Shown here: positions 19,241 through 31,550 of the stretch, piece after piece | How the letters are laid out: each line of letters opens with the position of its first letter | Numbering within the stretch: position 1 is the first letter of the stretch | From: Nicotiana tabacum | Lineage: Eukaryota; Streptophyta; Magnoliopsida; Solanales; Solanaceae | Assembly: GCF_000715075.1 (NCBI RefSeq) | Contig: NC_134082.1 | Span: forward strand, 141,720,948 to 141,784,947 | Direction: 5' to 3' | DNA: 64,000 nt | Program-made: the position numbers and the translations under genes | Notes under the pieces: generated by a model | Told to the model about the DNA's origin: nothing | What the model saw: the letters and a program-made list of their open reading frames with translations, nothing else | Databases searched by the model: none

Positions 19241-20300
19241 TTGAATAAACAATTATATAGACTACCTGAAGACGGGGAAATTGCTATCAGATCCCAAGGA
19301 ATGTCAAGCCCTATGCACCAAGCTGACCGGTTCAGTTTTGTCGAAGGGAAATTATTCAAAAGATCCTTCTTTGGCCCACTAGCTAGGTGTTTGGGACCTG
19401 GAGAGACTGAATACACTATGAGAGAGGTCCTCGAAGGCACTTGCGGGAACCACTCGAGGCAGAATCCCTGGTTCAGAATTTAATCAGAGTCGGTTACTAC
19501 TGGAAGGAAATGGAGAAAGATGCAAAAGACTTCGTACGTAAATTCAATGAGTGTCAAAGACACGCCCCAATGATTCATCAACCGGGAGAAGTAATTCACC
19601 CAGTCCTGTCGCCATGGCCGTTTATGAAATAGGGGATGGACATTGTCGGTCCCCTGCCATGGGCGCCTGGTAAACCTCAGTACATACTACTCATGATCGA
19701 TTATTTTTCCAAGTGGGTCGAGTCTCAGGCATTTGAAAAGGTCTGGGAGAAAGAGGTCATCGACTTTATCTAGGATCACATAATATGTCAATTTAGGATA
19801 CAAGCCGAGATCGTTTGCGACAATGAAAAACAACTCGTTGGCAGCAAGGTGAGTAAATTTTATTAAGGCCACAAAATCAAAAAGATATTACCAACACCTT
19901 ACCACTCTAGTGGGAAAGGGCAAGAGGAATCAACGAACAAAACTATACTCCAAAACTTGAAAAAGAGACTGACCAATTCAAAAAGAAAGTGGAAGGAGAT
20001 CTTACCCGAAGTCTTGTGGGCATACCGAACGACTTCGAAGTCGATTAACGCTGCCCTCTCTAGTCTACGGAGTGGAAGCCTTAATCCCTATCGAGGTAGG
20101 GGAACTGAGTGTCAGGTTCCAATATGCTACCGAAATGCCAAAACAGTGAGGCCATGACCATAAGTATGGACTTATTGGATAAAAGGCGGGAAGCCGCCAT
20201 AGTCTGATTGGCCGCCCAAAAAGTACCGAGTAAGGAGGTATTACAACAGAAGGTCTAACCTTCGACATTTTCAAGTCAGGGAGTTGGTGTTAAGGAAAGT
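19241..20300 (+). pseudogene. Tat element A integrase
   Basis: Segments give LGPGETEYTMREVLEGTCGNH (zinc-binding N terminus, 19387-19454), VGYYWKEMEKDAKDFVRKFN and CQRHAPMIHQP (19489-19585). The core follows: MDIVGPLPWAPGKPQYILLM (19636-19695), VCDNEKQLVGSK (19814-19850) and SSGKGQEESTNK (19909-19944), giving D, D and E in order. LPEVLWAYRTT (20005-20037) completes the core. Stops near 19630, 19770 and 19860 interrupt it. Confidence 0.82.
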
Positions 20301-20470
20301 AACACTACACACCAGGAACCCAAACAATGAGAAACTAGGCTCGAATTAGGAAGGACCATATGGACTTGCCGGAATAATTAGAAAGGGTTCATATAAACTC
20401 GAGTCGGTAAATGGTGTACAACTACTAAACAACTAGAATGTGGCATGCTTAAAGCGGTACTACTGCTAAG

Positions 20471-21290
20471 GTACGAGCATAATTCCTTTTTGAAATTTGT
20501 AATATTACGGACTAACTTGAGCAGGTACTCGGTCGAGGGGAAAATGTGACTATTAGGTCTGAAAGCACTTGTTGTACTCTTTTTTTCTTGAACCGATTTA
20601 TTTTCGAAGTGAGTTTTAAAACAAGGTTTTTAACAAGGCAACAGTAAAATGTGCTACCTTAGTTTTGAAGGCTGGCCTAAAGCCAAAGTTACTGATCACA
20701 TGCACCGGACCAACAGTATTCGAGCCCTCACAAGTTCAACCTCAAATACTAGGGCCACTACCCCCTAGGTTAGTATCTTTAGAAGGTGCTAATACTTAAT
20801 ATTACAAACCAAGTCTTGGTAGTTAAGATTCATTGTAAGGGTCAAATAGTCGAATGAACCGTACCCATGTAACCCACTCTTGTCGTGGCACAAGGCTTAT
20901 GCGCCTCCAATTATGTACTCTACATATAAAGCAATGAAAGAAATCTTTACTTTCTTTATATTTTATCACTATGCAATTTGCACCATTAATGCATTCATTG
21001 AATTACTTAGAATGAATAACAGATCGTAAATCCTAGAGCCCACGGGCTATCCCAACTCGATGACTGTCATCCGATCAAAAATCAGATGGCCCGGGCTATT
21101 AAATCCTGGAGGCACCGAGCCAATTACGACGGGCCCAAACATAATAGGATATGGCCAATCAAAAACGATTCGGATATGTCCGAGTCTATACTTAGAAATT
21201 AAGTCCATTATGTATGATTAAATCTGGTTAAAAGGTTACCCTCGACTCCAATTAAAGGGTTTCGCTCGGCAAAATACCGTCGTGTATGAC
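20471..21290. other. noncoding spacer of Tat element A downstream of pol
   Basis: No coding sequence is seen. In Tat elements a long spacer separates pol from the antisense ORF, and this fits it. Chromovirus C cuts it at 21290 after the sequence ATGAC. It resumes at 30939. Confidence 0.6.
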
Positions 21291-23835
21291 TGTAATGAAC
21301 CGGTCGTTCGTTCTGAGATTTATAGCCCCATTTCCCCCATCTATGCTTATTTATGTGTAGTTCAGCTGTGTTGAGTTGTATCGAGTTGGTAGGTTTGGGT
21401 TCATAGTAGTTTTGGAGTGAAATGAACACTTAGTCTCTTAGTTAGAAAACTCACAAGTTGACTTATGATTGAACGAATTTGGATTTGGATTTTTATGATT
21501 CGGTTAGCTTCGTTTGGTGATTTTCGACTTAGAAGTGTGTCCAAAATATAATTTGGAGGTTCATGGTAGAATTAGGCTTGAATTGGCCAAAGTTGGAAGA
21601 TTAGAAGTTCTTACGCTTGTATTCGAGGTGGATTTGATGTTTTGGTGTTGTTTTGGGTGTTCCGGAGGTTCGACTAAGTTCGAGTAGTGATATATGACTT
21701 GTTGGAATTATTGGTTGAGATTTGAGGGTATAAACCCAGAGAATTTGATCCCGTGTGACTGTTTGGAGGTGATACCCACATTAGGTGATGGGCATGTGGG
21801 TATATACCTCGAGCGATGGAGACTTGGTCCGTCCCGTGAGGCCTCATGGCCATCATCTGTGTTTACGTAGTTACTTGTTGAACTTGTCTGCCTTCATGTT
21901 AGAGATCATGCTTAGGCTTTATTCATGCTCACATTACTTATACTCAGTCATAGAAATTATTGTACATGTTTACCTTAGTCTCTATTATTTGCTAATATGT
22001 TGTGATACTTGATGTGGGTTGTTGATACCCAATTTTTCTCTATAATGCTTTTAAGTGCATATATACCTTCAAAATTATGCATTAGCATCAATTGATATTT
22101 TTTCATAATTTTATATTTTTAAATTAATTTTATCCTAGTATTTTATTTACATACATAATTACAAATTGCATCACAAATGACTTTATAGCATTTCATGACT
22201 TAATATTGCTATTTATAGGTTCAAATTATTTTAAAATGGCCAGATGTATACCTTTTGGTTACAATTGCAATAATTTTGCAATTATAGCCCATGTGTACAT
22301 TATTACATTAATTTTACAAAAATAGCTCATTGTATTTTTCTAAATATGTAGTAAATGTTTTAAAATATTTCTATGCATGAATTTTTTTTATAATTTGTTA
22401 ATTATTCATAAAATATTTTTTTATCAATTATTTCAGTATTTAACAAATAGCCTTTTTAATTTCTCTAATTTTTCGGACCTAACCCTTTTAATACCAGCCC
22501 AAACCCTTTAATAATACCAGCCCAATTCACCCTGAGCCCAATCTGCACCTACCTGACCCAAACCCCATCAAGTTGTGGCTGTTGATCCTTTAGATCAACG
22601 GTCCACATTAAAACTTACCATAATTAACGTAGAACGATCCCCCCCAAACCTCTCATTCACTCCCTCACATGCCGTCCTCACCTCCCTTTCTCTCTCAACT
22701 CTCTCCATTAACCCAAGTTTCTCAGGCGTCGTCACCGACGTACATCTCATCGTTGTGATGTTTTCTTGTCTTCTCCGGCCAGTCTTGGCCTCTTACACGC
22801 CATGGCTCTTCGAATCCTTAGATCCTTGAGGGGATATCGAAGAACCTAGTTGGTTTTGGTTTGAAGCTCTACTTGTTAGCCTGTCTCAGACCATTTTTAT
22901 CGACTGTGAGTGAGAACTTCTCTTTATGTTGTTACAAATCCATGGTTTCTAAACCTATGCTCTCATCTCTGTTATGTTTTCAAAAACCCTAGTCTATTAC
23001 TTTCGATTATTTCCAGATTTGTATAGATCTGAGACAATTCGAGCACTATTACATGTGTTTCTCTAAAAAAATTTGGTTTTAATCGCTTGTTCTTGCTTTT
23101 CCGTAAAACTAGGGTTCATTACGAGTTGTTTTTCAAAGGCTTTCTGACCTCTAGATGTTTAATCAATTCTATTTTATCATCTTCTTGACTGATTTTTGCA
23201 AGAGTACTCGAACCCTGGTTGACTCTATGTAATATACTGATCTTTCCAATTCTTTTTACGATTTGGGTCTTTCCGTGTTTCTAATCGTATTAGTTTGCTA
23301 TGTATCCTCTGACTTGCATGTTTTTCTTCGTCAAATTCAATATTTTTGTGGTTTTGCCCTAATAAATTTCTGTTAGGACTTGAACCTGATTTTTTCCGAC
23401 CAAGTTCTATGTTTTTATGAAGTTTTACTTAGTTTTTTTTCTATTTATGGGAGTTGATATATTCTTTCCAGAAATCATTGTTACTTTGAAATTTGGCTGA
23501 TTGATTTGCTCTGTTAGAAATTTGTATGCCTAAGTCTTGCATGTTTCCATGTTTACGACCTTAGTTAGTCACTCTTGCCTCATTTGATTACCTGTATATA
23601 TACTGATTCCTTTACATGATTCTTTCCTTAATTAGAACACTGATTATTTTATTCTAAACTCCTTTATTTGGGTTGATTTGAACTTCTTTCCTTAATTAGA
23701 CTCCTTATTATTAACGTTTGGCTAATTGCCCCTAATATAAGGAGTCTATTCTGAACCCCTTATGTGATTGGATTTTGATGACCCTTAATTGCTGATTTCT
23801 GATTCTTTTACCTTATTGACTCTACTCTTGAACTA

Positions 23836-23844
23836 CTATATAAG
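23836..23844 (+). promoter_or_regulatory. putative TATA box of the Ogre-like LTR
   Basis: CTATATAAG is followed by a pyrimidine-rich stretch with CTACTCCTTCAACAG. It is the best TATA candidate in the LTR. This is inference only. Confidence 0.45.
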
Positions 23845-25205
23845 AACTTTCATTCTACTCCTTCAACAGATGAACACACTGTTCAGAATACACACACGTA
23901 CATTAAAACTCTCTCTTCTTTCTTTGATACTTGTGCTAACTGTTGGTCTAGCCGGCTGAAAGCCAAGGCTAGATAGTGGAGTTGCACCTATTTTTACATT
24001 CTGCATTTTTCTTCTTTAACTGGTATGTCTCTAGTTAAAATTTGAAACTCAACTTTATGTGTTCTATGTCTATACATCCATGCTTGTTCTTGTACTAGTT
24101 ATTCAATTTGTTTCTCTATTTATTTTTATTAAGCATGTCTAAATTCTGCCTTATGTGTAATCAGCATATCAGACTTTACTTAGTTCTTTGATACTTGTCC
24201 AACATGTTTACTTAGTTCCCTTACCCTCCCAACTGGTATGGCCATGTAGTTACTTAATCTTCTAGTGCATTCTATTGGCCCTAATTGTATGTCAAATTTT
24301 GTTCAACAAACTCTTGTCTTCAACAGATCCTGCTGCATTCTTTCCCTATGTTTTAAATGTTTTTTACCATGACTGATTTTTTTAGTAGACTCCTAGTTGT
24401 TCTGTACATTTGTTGTATCAAATGTTTTCATGTTTATGTAGTTTCAACCCTATATGTTCCCAATCCTTTCACACCATATTTGAAAGTCTACTTGTCAAGT
24501 AAATCTGGGTATTCTATGATTAATTGGGTTGTTTGCTGAGTATGTTTTTCTCAAAGAATGATTTCAAAATTGTTGCTCCTACTCCTATCATTCTTCTCAA
24601 AACTGGTCACTCCTAGTATTTTAAAAGTTGTTTCTGAATCTTTTCACTTCTAAACTATTTTACTAAGTCTTTCAACACTATGCCAAGCACTCTCACCCTA
24701 CTCTTAGACTATTAAGTCCTGCCCCTCTGGTGTGTGTACGGCTTAGGGGTCCTTGAGATCTCTCTGAACTCTGGCATACTAGGGCTGGCCCTTCCACACT
24801 GCACATAACCAATCCCTATTTTATGAAAGGTCGTCTTGGTGTGAGCACTGCCCGAGATCCTTTGAGGTCCTTATGGAACTCTGACACACCAAGACATACA
24901 TTATTGGATGTAAGATCTTTGGCTTATGAGGCTCTATTTAAGGCCTGACATTCCCAGGTTTACTTTGGGCATGATTTAGGCTCCCTATAGTATAGTTTCA
25001 TTTACTTATGTAATTTATTTGATCTCAGTTTGTAATAATATTATTTGTAAACAGATGTTGGGGTGATTAGTAAAAGGGGAGGGTTCCTATATGATGTTTG
25101 TGGGAAACTGGGTAGATATCATGCTTTAGGTTGATACATAGTAGAAGTCATGCTCTTAGTTTATATATATTTGCAACAGAAATCCTGCTTTGAGTTTATG
25201 TTAGG

Positions 25206-25238
<33 letters not shown>
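25206..25238. repeat. (TA)n(CA)n microsatellite
   Basis: An alternating TA run passes directly into a CA run inside the Ogre-like solo LTR. Confidence 0.9.
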
Positions 25239-26864
25239 ATAGAAAACCTGCTTTGAGTTTATATTATGATAGAGATCATGCTTTAGGCCCATATGCTATA
25301 TTATTTGCATTTGAAAACCTGTCTTAGGACACTCACGTTTATATTTTGCATATTAGAAATATGTTATAAGTTCACCACTTCTTTCTTTGACTCTGCATAA
25401 GTTATTATCACCTGGAAATCATGTCATTAAACTACTGTTGTAATCGTTCTTAATAAAATGATCATCTCTCTATGCATTAGAAATCTTAATTTAGGACTCT
25501 ATTTGAGTTGGCTCTAAACCATGTCTACGTCGCTTGAATGAATAATTGTCTATAAAAAGGTTTAAGAATAGTCCAACACATAGATATCATGTTCTAGTGT
25601 AAACATGCGTGAAATCAGTTTTGTAACATTAATCACCTAATTCAGTATGTCTATGGGATTGAATGACCTCAAGTTGTCTTGACCAATTTCCAGAATTATG
25701 ATTGCATATAGATCCACGCCTAGGAAAGTCTTAGGTAATTAATGGTCTTATAACCATGAAATCAGGTTCTGTTTGTGTATGAAATTGTCTAGGTTTAACA
25801 GGCTATAAAATCAATAGGCAAGCTGATTAGGGTTTTGCCACTTCGCTTTTAAACAAAATACTGCATATTCTGTATTTGTGATGTTCATCTAGATATCATG
25901 TTCTAAGGCTTTCTGAGTTTCTTTAAAATCAGTTGTTTGAGACGTGCTATGTATCTGATTATGTGTGGAGGCAAACATGAGCCCCTAATTTCTTCCCTAT
26001 ATGACAGTCCTACGCGTTCTTTTTTGTCGCTTAGATTTTACCTTTTAAATACCTTAAAACTGTCTAGAATTGCCTAAGTATAGAGGTCCTAAACGCCTCC
26101 GGGACCACAAGGAAGGGACAGGTAGGACAGGTAACGCACGCTTAGAGTTCGTTAACTAAATTCGTTTATATAACTACTAAGGGGAGGGCAATGGGTAGTA
26201 AAACGATATGATGACCTGTGTGATAATACCACGTGTAACCCCTCTATTTGAGAAAGGCTTACCGGGTATTGTACAAATGTGATCCTATAGGCTAATAAAC
26301 TTAGGACTTCTCTTTCCCAATCCAAATATGTGTGCGTAGACTGCCTAAACTTCCTTAGTTTATATATGTATGTTTGGACTATTCAAACTTCCATAATTTA
26401 CGTATGCTTAGACCATCTAAACATTCTTTACTATATATGTGTGTTTAGACTGCATAAATTACCCTTATCTGCAAATGTGTGCTTTGACCACTTACTTGTT
26501 AAATGACTAATACACATAACTAAGTTCGGTCGGGACCCACCATTGTGGACCGCGAGGGGTTCCTAACACCTTCCCCTCAAGGTTATTTCGAGCCCTTACC
26601 GTAATCTCTGGCAATGCAAACTGGTTACATGAGTTAATTGCTCTAGGTTCTCTAACACACCATAATCCATTAGGTGGTGACTCTTCAAATACCTAATTCC
26701 CAAAAGAAAATAGTTGTTCCCAATAAATGTCGAAACTCAGACTCCGCGAAGGAAAAAAGGGGCGCGACATAGGCTGTATCCCCTTATTTGTTGATGATGG
26801 TGAGGCTAGTGAGGTACATGATTGAGTAAGGTCGAAGGCCTGGTTGTAATGATATTAATACCAT

Positions 26865-26995
26865 ATCACGTGAGTTATCCGCGTAGCACGTGAGTTGACC
26901 GTGCGGGTCCATGTATTGATACCACAGCGCGTGAGTTGTCCGCGTAGCATGCGAGTTAACTGTGCGGATTCAGGTATTGATATGATGGCACATGA
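26865..26995. repeat. tandem GCGTGAGTTGTCCGCGTAGC repeat (5' LTR of element C)
   Basis: Two to three imperfect units of about 60 bases with GTGAGTTGTCCGCGTAGCA and GAGTTGACCGTG. The same array is at 30080-30225 in the 3' LTR. Confidence 0.8.
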
Positions 26996-27695
26996 GTTGT
27001 TCGTGCTTAGCGTTTGGTATTTGGGAGCACCTCCGGAGTCTGTACACACCCCCAGTGAGCGTAGAGTGTTGAGTGTTGAGTGCGAGTGCTGGGTGATGGA
27101 ATGACATTGCTGCGAGGTTGCATTTACTTTTGTTGTTGCTGCATTTATCTGTTAAATTTCTTTATGGCATTTACTGAACTATGGAATTTACCTGTTTATT
27201 TTTAAATTTTTAAAATAAATAATTAGACTGTTTTACTTAGCTCGTCAATACTACTCAGTTTCTTAGGTATTTCTGTTACTACTGAGTCAGTTGTACTCAT
27301 ACTACACCCTGCACTTTATGTGTAGATCCGGGTGAGTTGGAGCGCGGCGATCGTTGAGTTAGGCTGGTTATCTGGGGAGATTGCAAGGTAGTTGCTTGTG
27401 TCTGCAGGACCTTGTTACTCCTTTTGTCATTTCTTCTTTTGGACAGTTAAACAGCTTATACATCTTAGTTTATAGTTTTAGACGCTCATGACTTAGTGAC
27501 ACCCCGATGTTTGGGGCTCGTTTCCGTATTTTATATTAATTATATTTAGAGTTGATTTAGTTTATGAGAAATTCAAATATTGAAAATATTTTATTAAATT
27601 CTTATAATCAATTTAGTAGTAATATTTTGGGAAATAGGCTTGCCTTGTAACACGATAGGCACCATCACGACATGGTTAGATTTTGCATCGTGACA

Positions 27696-28261
27696 AGTTG
27701 GTATCAAAGCCTAGGTTACATAGGTCTCACGAGTCATGAGCGGGTAGATTCTTGCGGATCGGTACGGAGATGTTTGTACTTATCTTTGAGAGACTGTAGA
27801 ACCTTTAGGAAAATTTTGCATTCTTGAATTCTTATCGTGCGATATTGATTCAGCCCGAAGTGTAACTCTTTGAATTCCTTCCACACATTCGTATGCGCAT
27901 ATGAGCGCTCGGTATCAGTTGTGCATCAACGGCTGGTGATTTTATGGATGAGGTGCGAGATGTGATTTCTGTGTATTGATACTGGGCCAGTCTAGAGGAC
28001 TTGAGGCCGGGTTCTGACTATAGCTTAAGCACTGAGGTTTTGATTATGTGAGTGTGTACTTGTGGACCTATATGTCCAGTAGTGTCCCTATTAGTAGAAA
28101 TGGTGGCTGGATGGATACATGATTAGTATGATATGATCACGAGATGAGTTCATATAATTTGAATGTGACGAGAAGGTATTGCTGAAGTTTTTACCTATTT
28201 GAGACTCCGGGTATGTTTTTAGACTCATTCGAGGACGAACGTTTGTTTAAGAGGGGGAGGA
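27696..28261 (+). other. internal region of element C: primer site, leader and polypurine tract only
   Basis: It opens with TTGGTATCAAAGC (27698-27710), complementary to initiator Met tRNA. A leader follows, similar to that of chromovirus B (CGGATCGGTACGGAGA, compare 44280-44310). About 350 bases without an open frame come next. It ends CATTCGAGGACGAACG, then AAGAGGGGGAGGA (28249-28261) directly before the 3' LTR. The coding part of the ancestor has been replaced or lost while all signals needed in cis are kept. Confidence 0.85.
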
Positions 28262-30933
28262 TGTAACGACCCGATCGTTCGTTCTGAGAGTTATAGCCTC
28301 ATTTCCCCCATCTATGCTTATTTATGTGTTGTGTTGAGTTGTATCGAGTTGGTAGGTTTGGGTTCAGAGTAGTTTTGGAGTGAAATGAACACTTAGTCTC
28401 TTAGTTAGAAAGCTAAGTTAGAAAAGTCAATCGAAAGTTGACTTATGATTGAACGAATTCGGATTTGGATTTTTATGATTTGATTAGCTTTGTTTGGTGA
28501 TTTTCGACTTAGGAGTGTGTCCAGAATATAATTTGGAGGTACGTGATAGAATTAAGCTTGAATTGGCGAAAATTGGAAGTTTAGAAGTTCTTAGGCTTGA
28601 ATTCGAGGTGGATTTGGTGTTTTGGTGTTATTTTGGGTGTTCCGGAGGTTCGACTAAGTTCGGGTAGTGATATATGACTTGTTGGAATTGTTGGTTGAGG
28701 TCTCGAGGGCCTCAGGTGAGTTTCGGATAGGTTTGGGTTGTGTTGTGCTCTGTTTTCTTATGTTTTGACGTCGTTTTTTCAAGCATAAATGATATCATAT
28801 TGAACAAATGAGTTCCGATTTCCTTTTTTGATTGAAGCATTAGATCTGTATTGTAATTGCAGACCCATAGCAAAAAGAATTATCGAATTTGGACATCGTA
28901 TAAGGATTTTATGATCATTTTACTAACAAATAGGTCGCCAAATTTTTTAGAGTAATTACGAAATTGCCACTGACGGCGTATTTAAAAATCTGCACTATTT
29001 GCAAATATTAAAACCTACATATCTCATTCATTAAAAGGTCAAATTGAGTGATTCAAAAGCCTAACTTTACTAAAATTTTACAAAGAATCCATTAGAGGCA
29101 TAAAATACGAGTTTCGGGATCGTTTGGCATGAGAAACGAGGCAGAATAGCTGGCAGATAAATATATAAAATTATGGTTTGTTCATTCGGTCATATTTTGA
29201 GTTGGGGAGCTCGGATTTGGATGATTTTGGAGGCAATTTTCACCATAGGGATTCGGGTAAATGTTCATTACTCGATTTTGGTTATACTTCATGAATCCAT
29301 CTTCGTTTTTGGGATTTGATTGATGATTTCAAATTGAAATTGAGGGAGTTAGGGCTTGAGTTTAGGAGAGTTTTAGGTAGGGATTTGCGGGACCAAACGG
29401 AGTCCGATTTTGATAAATTTTATACGGTTAGATTGGGGAGAGGACGAGAATTATTATTCTGCCATTTTTGACTGATTTCTAAACGTGGGCCGGGGTGGTA
29501 AGTTTTGGCCGATTTCGGATTTCTGGCATATTTATGTAGTTTTATTGTGGAATTCGATTCTTTAGACTATGTTGATAGTAGTATTCTGATTATGGATAGA
29601 TTCAGAGCTTTTGGAGACCGAGTCCAGAAACAAGGGCATCCCGGAGTAGGATTTTACGCGATTGAGGTAAGTAACAGTTTTAACTCTGGATTTGAGGGTA
29701 TAAACCCGGAGAATTTGATATTGTGTGACTGTTTGGAGGTGATACCCACGTTAGGTGATGGGCATGTGGGTGTATACCTCGAGGGATGGAGACTTGGTCC
29801 ATCCCGTGAGGCCTCATGGCCATCATCTGTGTTTACGTAGTTACTTGTTGTTGAACTTGCCTGCCTTCATGTTAGAGATCATGCTTAGGATTTATTCATG
29901 CTCACATTACTTATACTCAATCATAGAAATTATTGTACATCTTTGCCTCAGTCTCTATTAGTTGCTAATATGTTGTCATACTTGATGTGGATTGTGTCCC
30001 TTTATTTGTTGATGATGGTGAGGCTAGTGAGGTACATGATTGAGTAAGGCTGAGGGCCTGGTTGTGAGGATATTAATACCATAGCGTGTGAGTTGTCCGC
30101 GTAGCACATAAGTTGACCGTGGGGGTCCAGGTATTGATACCACAACGCGTGAGTTGTCTGCGTAGCACGCGAGTTGACCGTGTGGATCCAGGTATTGATA
30201 TGATGGCACATGAGTTGTCCGTGCTTAGCATTTGGGCTTTGGGAGCCCCTCCGGTGTCTGTACACACTTCCAGTGAGCACAGAGTGTTGAGTGTATTGAG
30301 TGTTGACTGCGAGTGTTGAGTGATGGAGTGACATTGCTGTGAGGTTGCATTTACTTTTGCTGTTATTGCATTTATCTGTTAAATTTCTTTGCGGAATTTA
30401 TTGAGTTATGGAATTTACCTGTTTATTTTTGTTTATTTTTAAATCGTGAAAATAAATAATTAGACTGTTTTACTTAGCTCGTCACTATTACTCAGTTCCT
30501 TAGTTATTTTTGTTACTACTGAGTCGGTTGTACTCATACTACACCCTGCATTTTATGTGCAGATCTATGTGAGTTAGAGCGCGGCGATCGTTGAGTTCAG
30601 GCTGGTTATCTGGAGAGATTGCAAGGTAGTTGCTAGTGTCTGCAGGACCTTGTTACTCCTTTTGTCATTTCTTCTTTTGGACAGTTAGATAGTTTATACA
30701 TCTTAGTTTATAGTTTTAGATGCTCATGACTTAGTGACACCCTAATGTTTGGGGCTCGTTTCCATATTTTATATTAATTATATTTAGAGTTGATTTAGTT
30801 TATGAGAAATTCAAATGTTGAAAATATTTTATTAAATTCTTATAATCAATTTAATAGTAATATTTTGGGAAATAGGCTTGCCTTGTAACACGATAGGCGT
30901 CATCACGATATGGTTAGATTTTGGGTCGTGACA
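28262..30933 (+). mobile_element. 3' LTR of element C (complete)
   Basis: It runs from TGTAACGACCCGATCG to TTGGGTCGTGACA, 2,672 bases, following the polypurine tract. It is the intact reference for the deletion and insertion in the 5' copy. Small ORFs inside (for example 29505-29840) are not conserved between the two LTRs in a way that suggests protein. Confidence 0.9.
30080..30225. repeat. tandem GCGTGAGTTGTCCGCGTAGC repeat (3' LTR of element C)
   Basis: Imperfect units of about 62 bases with GTGAGTTGTC(C/T)GCGTAGCAC and GAGTTGACCGTG. It matches the array in the 5' LTR. Confidence 0.8.
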
Positions 30934-30938
30934 ATAAC

Positions 30939-31306
30939 TAAAACACTCAAGTACTTAAAGGCCTTCATTTTTATCAAAATTTCGAAGCCACAAACAACTC
31001 GGAGTTACTATCAAAATCGGGCCTTATTCGGGCTTCCGAATAGCGGGCGCTCTAGATTACGTCTAATTCTATGATAAGGCATTAAGGACGATCCACAAAA
31101 AAAAAATCACGAATAAATGCTGAAAAGTAAAAGACACAGTGCTTCCAAATTGAAATTATTTCAAATAAATACTGAAAAATAAAAGACACGATGTTACCGA
31201 AGGAATTTTTTTATATATATTTTAAAAAAGTATTTACAAAAGCACGATAAAATGACCTCAAAATAAAATAAAAAAGAAAATGTACAAAAAGGAAACAAAA
31301 AAGGAG
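30939..31306. other. resumed spacer of Tat element A
   Basis: AT-rich noncoding sequence between the element C target duplication and the antisense ORF stop. A 25-base unit around AAATACTGAAAAATAAAAGACAC is loosely repeated near 31105-31190. Otherwise nothing is seen. Confidence 0.55.
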
Positions 31307-31550
31307 CTAAGGCATCGCCACCGAATCTTCACCGGAGCTCGACTCAGCACCGAAACCTTTGGGACCTTCAGGCTCGTATAGCTCTTTTGCCTCGGCCTCG
31401 AGCCTCTTGGCCTCTTTGATCTCGGGAAAAAGATCAAATCCCCGGGCATGAATCTCCTCGAGGGTCTCCCTACGTGATAGCAACTTCACATATTCGGCCT
31501 TTGTTATTAAGCGGGCCTCGGCTATTTTCACCTCGATTTTATACTGGGTT
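31307..31550 (-). pseudogene. antisense coiled-coil ORF of Tat element A, C-terminal remnant
   Basis: The minus strand reads KAEYVKLLSRRETLEEIHAR (31500-31440) and FDLFPEIKEAKRLEAEAKEL, then an acidic tail and a stop at 31309-31307. The same C-terminal pattern (RSRREVLEEIGSRGF, then an acidic end) closes the plus-strand ORF of Tat element B at 53520-53670. The upstream part is cut by an LTR fragment at about 31550. The protein is charged, helical and probably coiled-coil. Its function is unknown. Antisense ORFs at this place are known in the Tat lineage. Confidence 0.75.

Larger units (their letters stand above)
22020..26769 (+). mobile_element. 4.75 kb solo LTR, Ogre-like, nested in the element C 5' LTR
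   Basis: It starts TGTTGATACCCAATTTTTC and ends AAAGGGGCGCGACA. The flanks TGGGT (22015-22019) and TAGGC (26770-26774) fit a 5-bp duplication with two transitions, and the intact 3' LTR of element C is uninterrupted at this place (near 29990). The unusual length and these ends are typical of Ogre-type LTRs in Solanaceae, remembered rather than searched. No PBS, PPT or coding sequence was found in 4,750 bases. A likely promoter TATA (CTATATAAG, 23836-23844) lies in the middle, with a pyrimidine-rich stretch after it. A (TA)n(CA)n tract lies at 25206-25238. Confidence 0.85.
21291..27695 (+). mobile_element. 5' LTR of element C, split by a solo LTR and internally deleted
   Basis: It starts TGTAATGAACCGGTCG and ends GCATCGTGACA. 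Against the 3' LTR it lacks about 990 bases at position 21720 (matching 28700-29690). It also carries a 4.75 kb insertion at 22020-26769. The remainder matches the 3' LTR closely, including the CGCGTGAGTTGTCCGCG repeats at 26865-26990. Confidence 0.87.
21291..30933 (+). mobile_element. chromovirus-type element C without coding sequence (non-autonomous), with a nested solo LTR
   Basis: Two LTRs (21291-27695 with an insertion, and 28262-30933) flank only about 566 bases. That interior keeps the primer site and leader at its start and the polypurine tract at its end, but no gag or pol. The flanks ATGAC (21286-21290) and ATAAC (30934-30938) are a 5-bp target duplication with one transition. The LTR family is related to, but distinct from, that of chromoviruses A and B. 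This is the layout of a large non-autonomous derivative that would use enzymes supplied by a relative. Confidence 0.88.

Noticed and set aside
29505..29840. ORF of 111 residues in the 3' LTR of element C
   Set aside because: It is in LTR sequence, and most of it is deleted in the sister LTR. There are no protein features.
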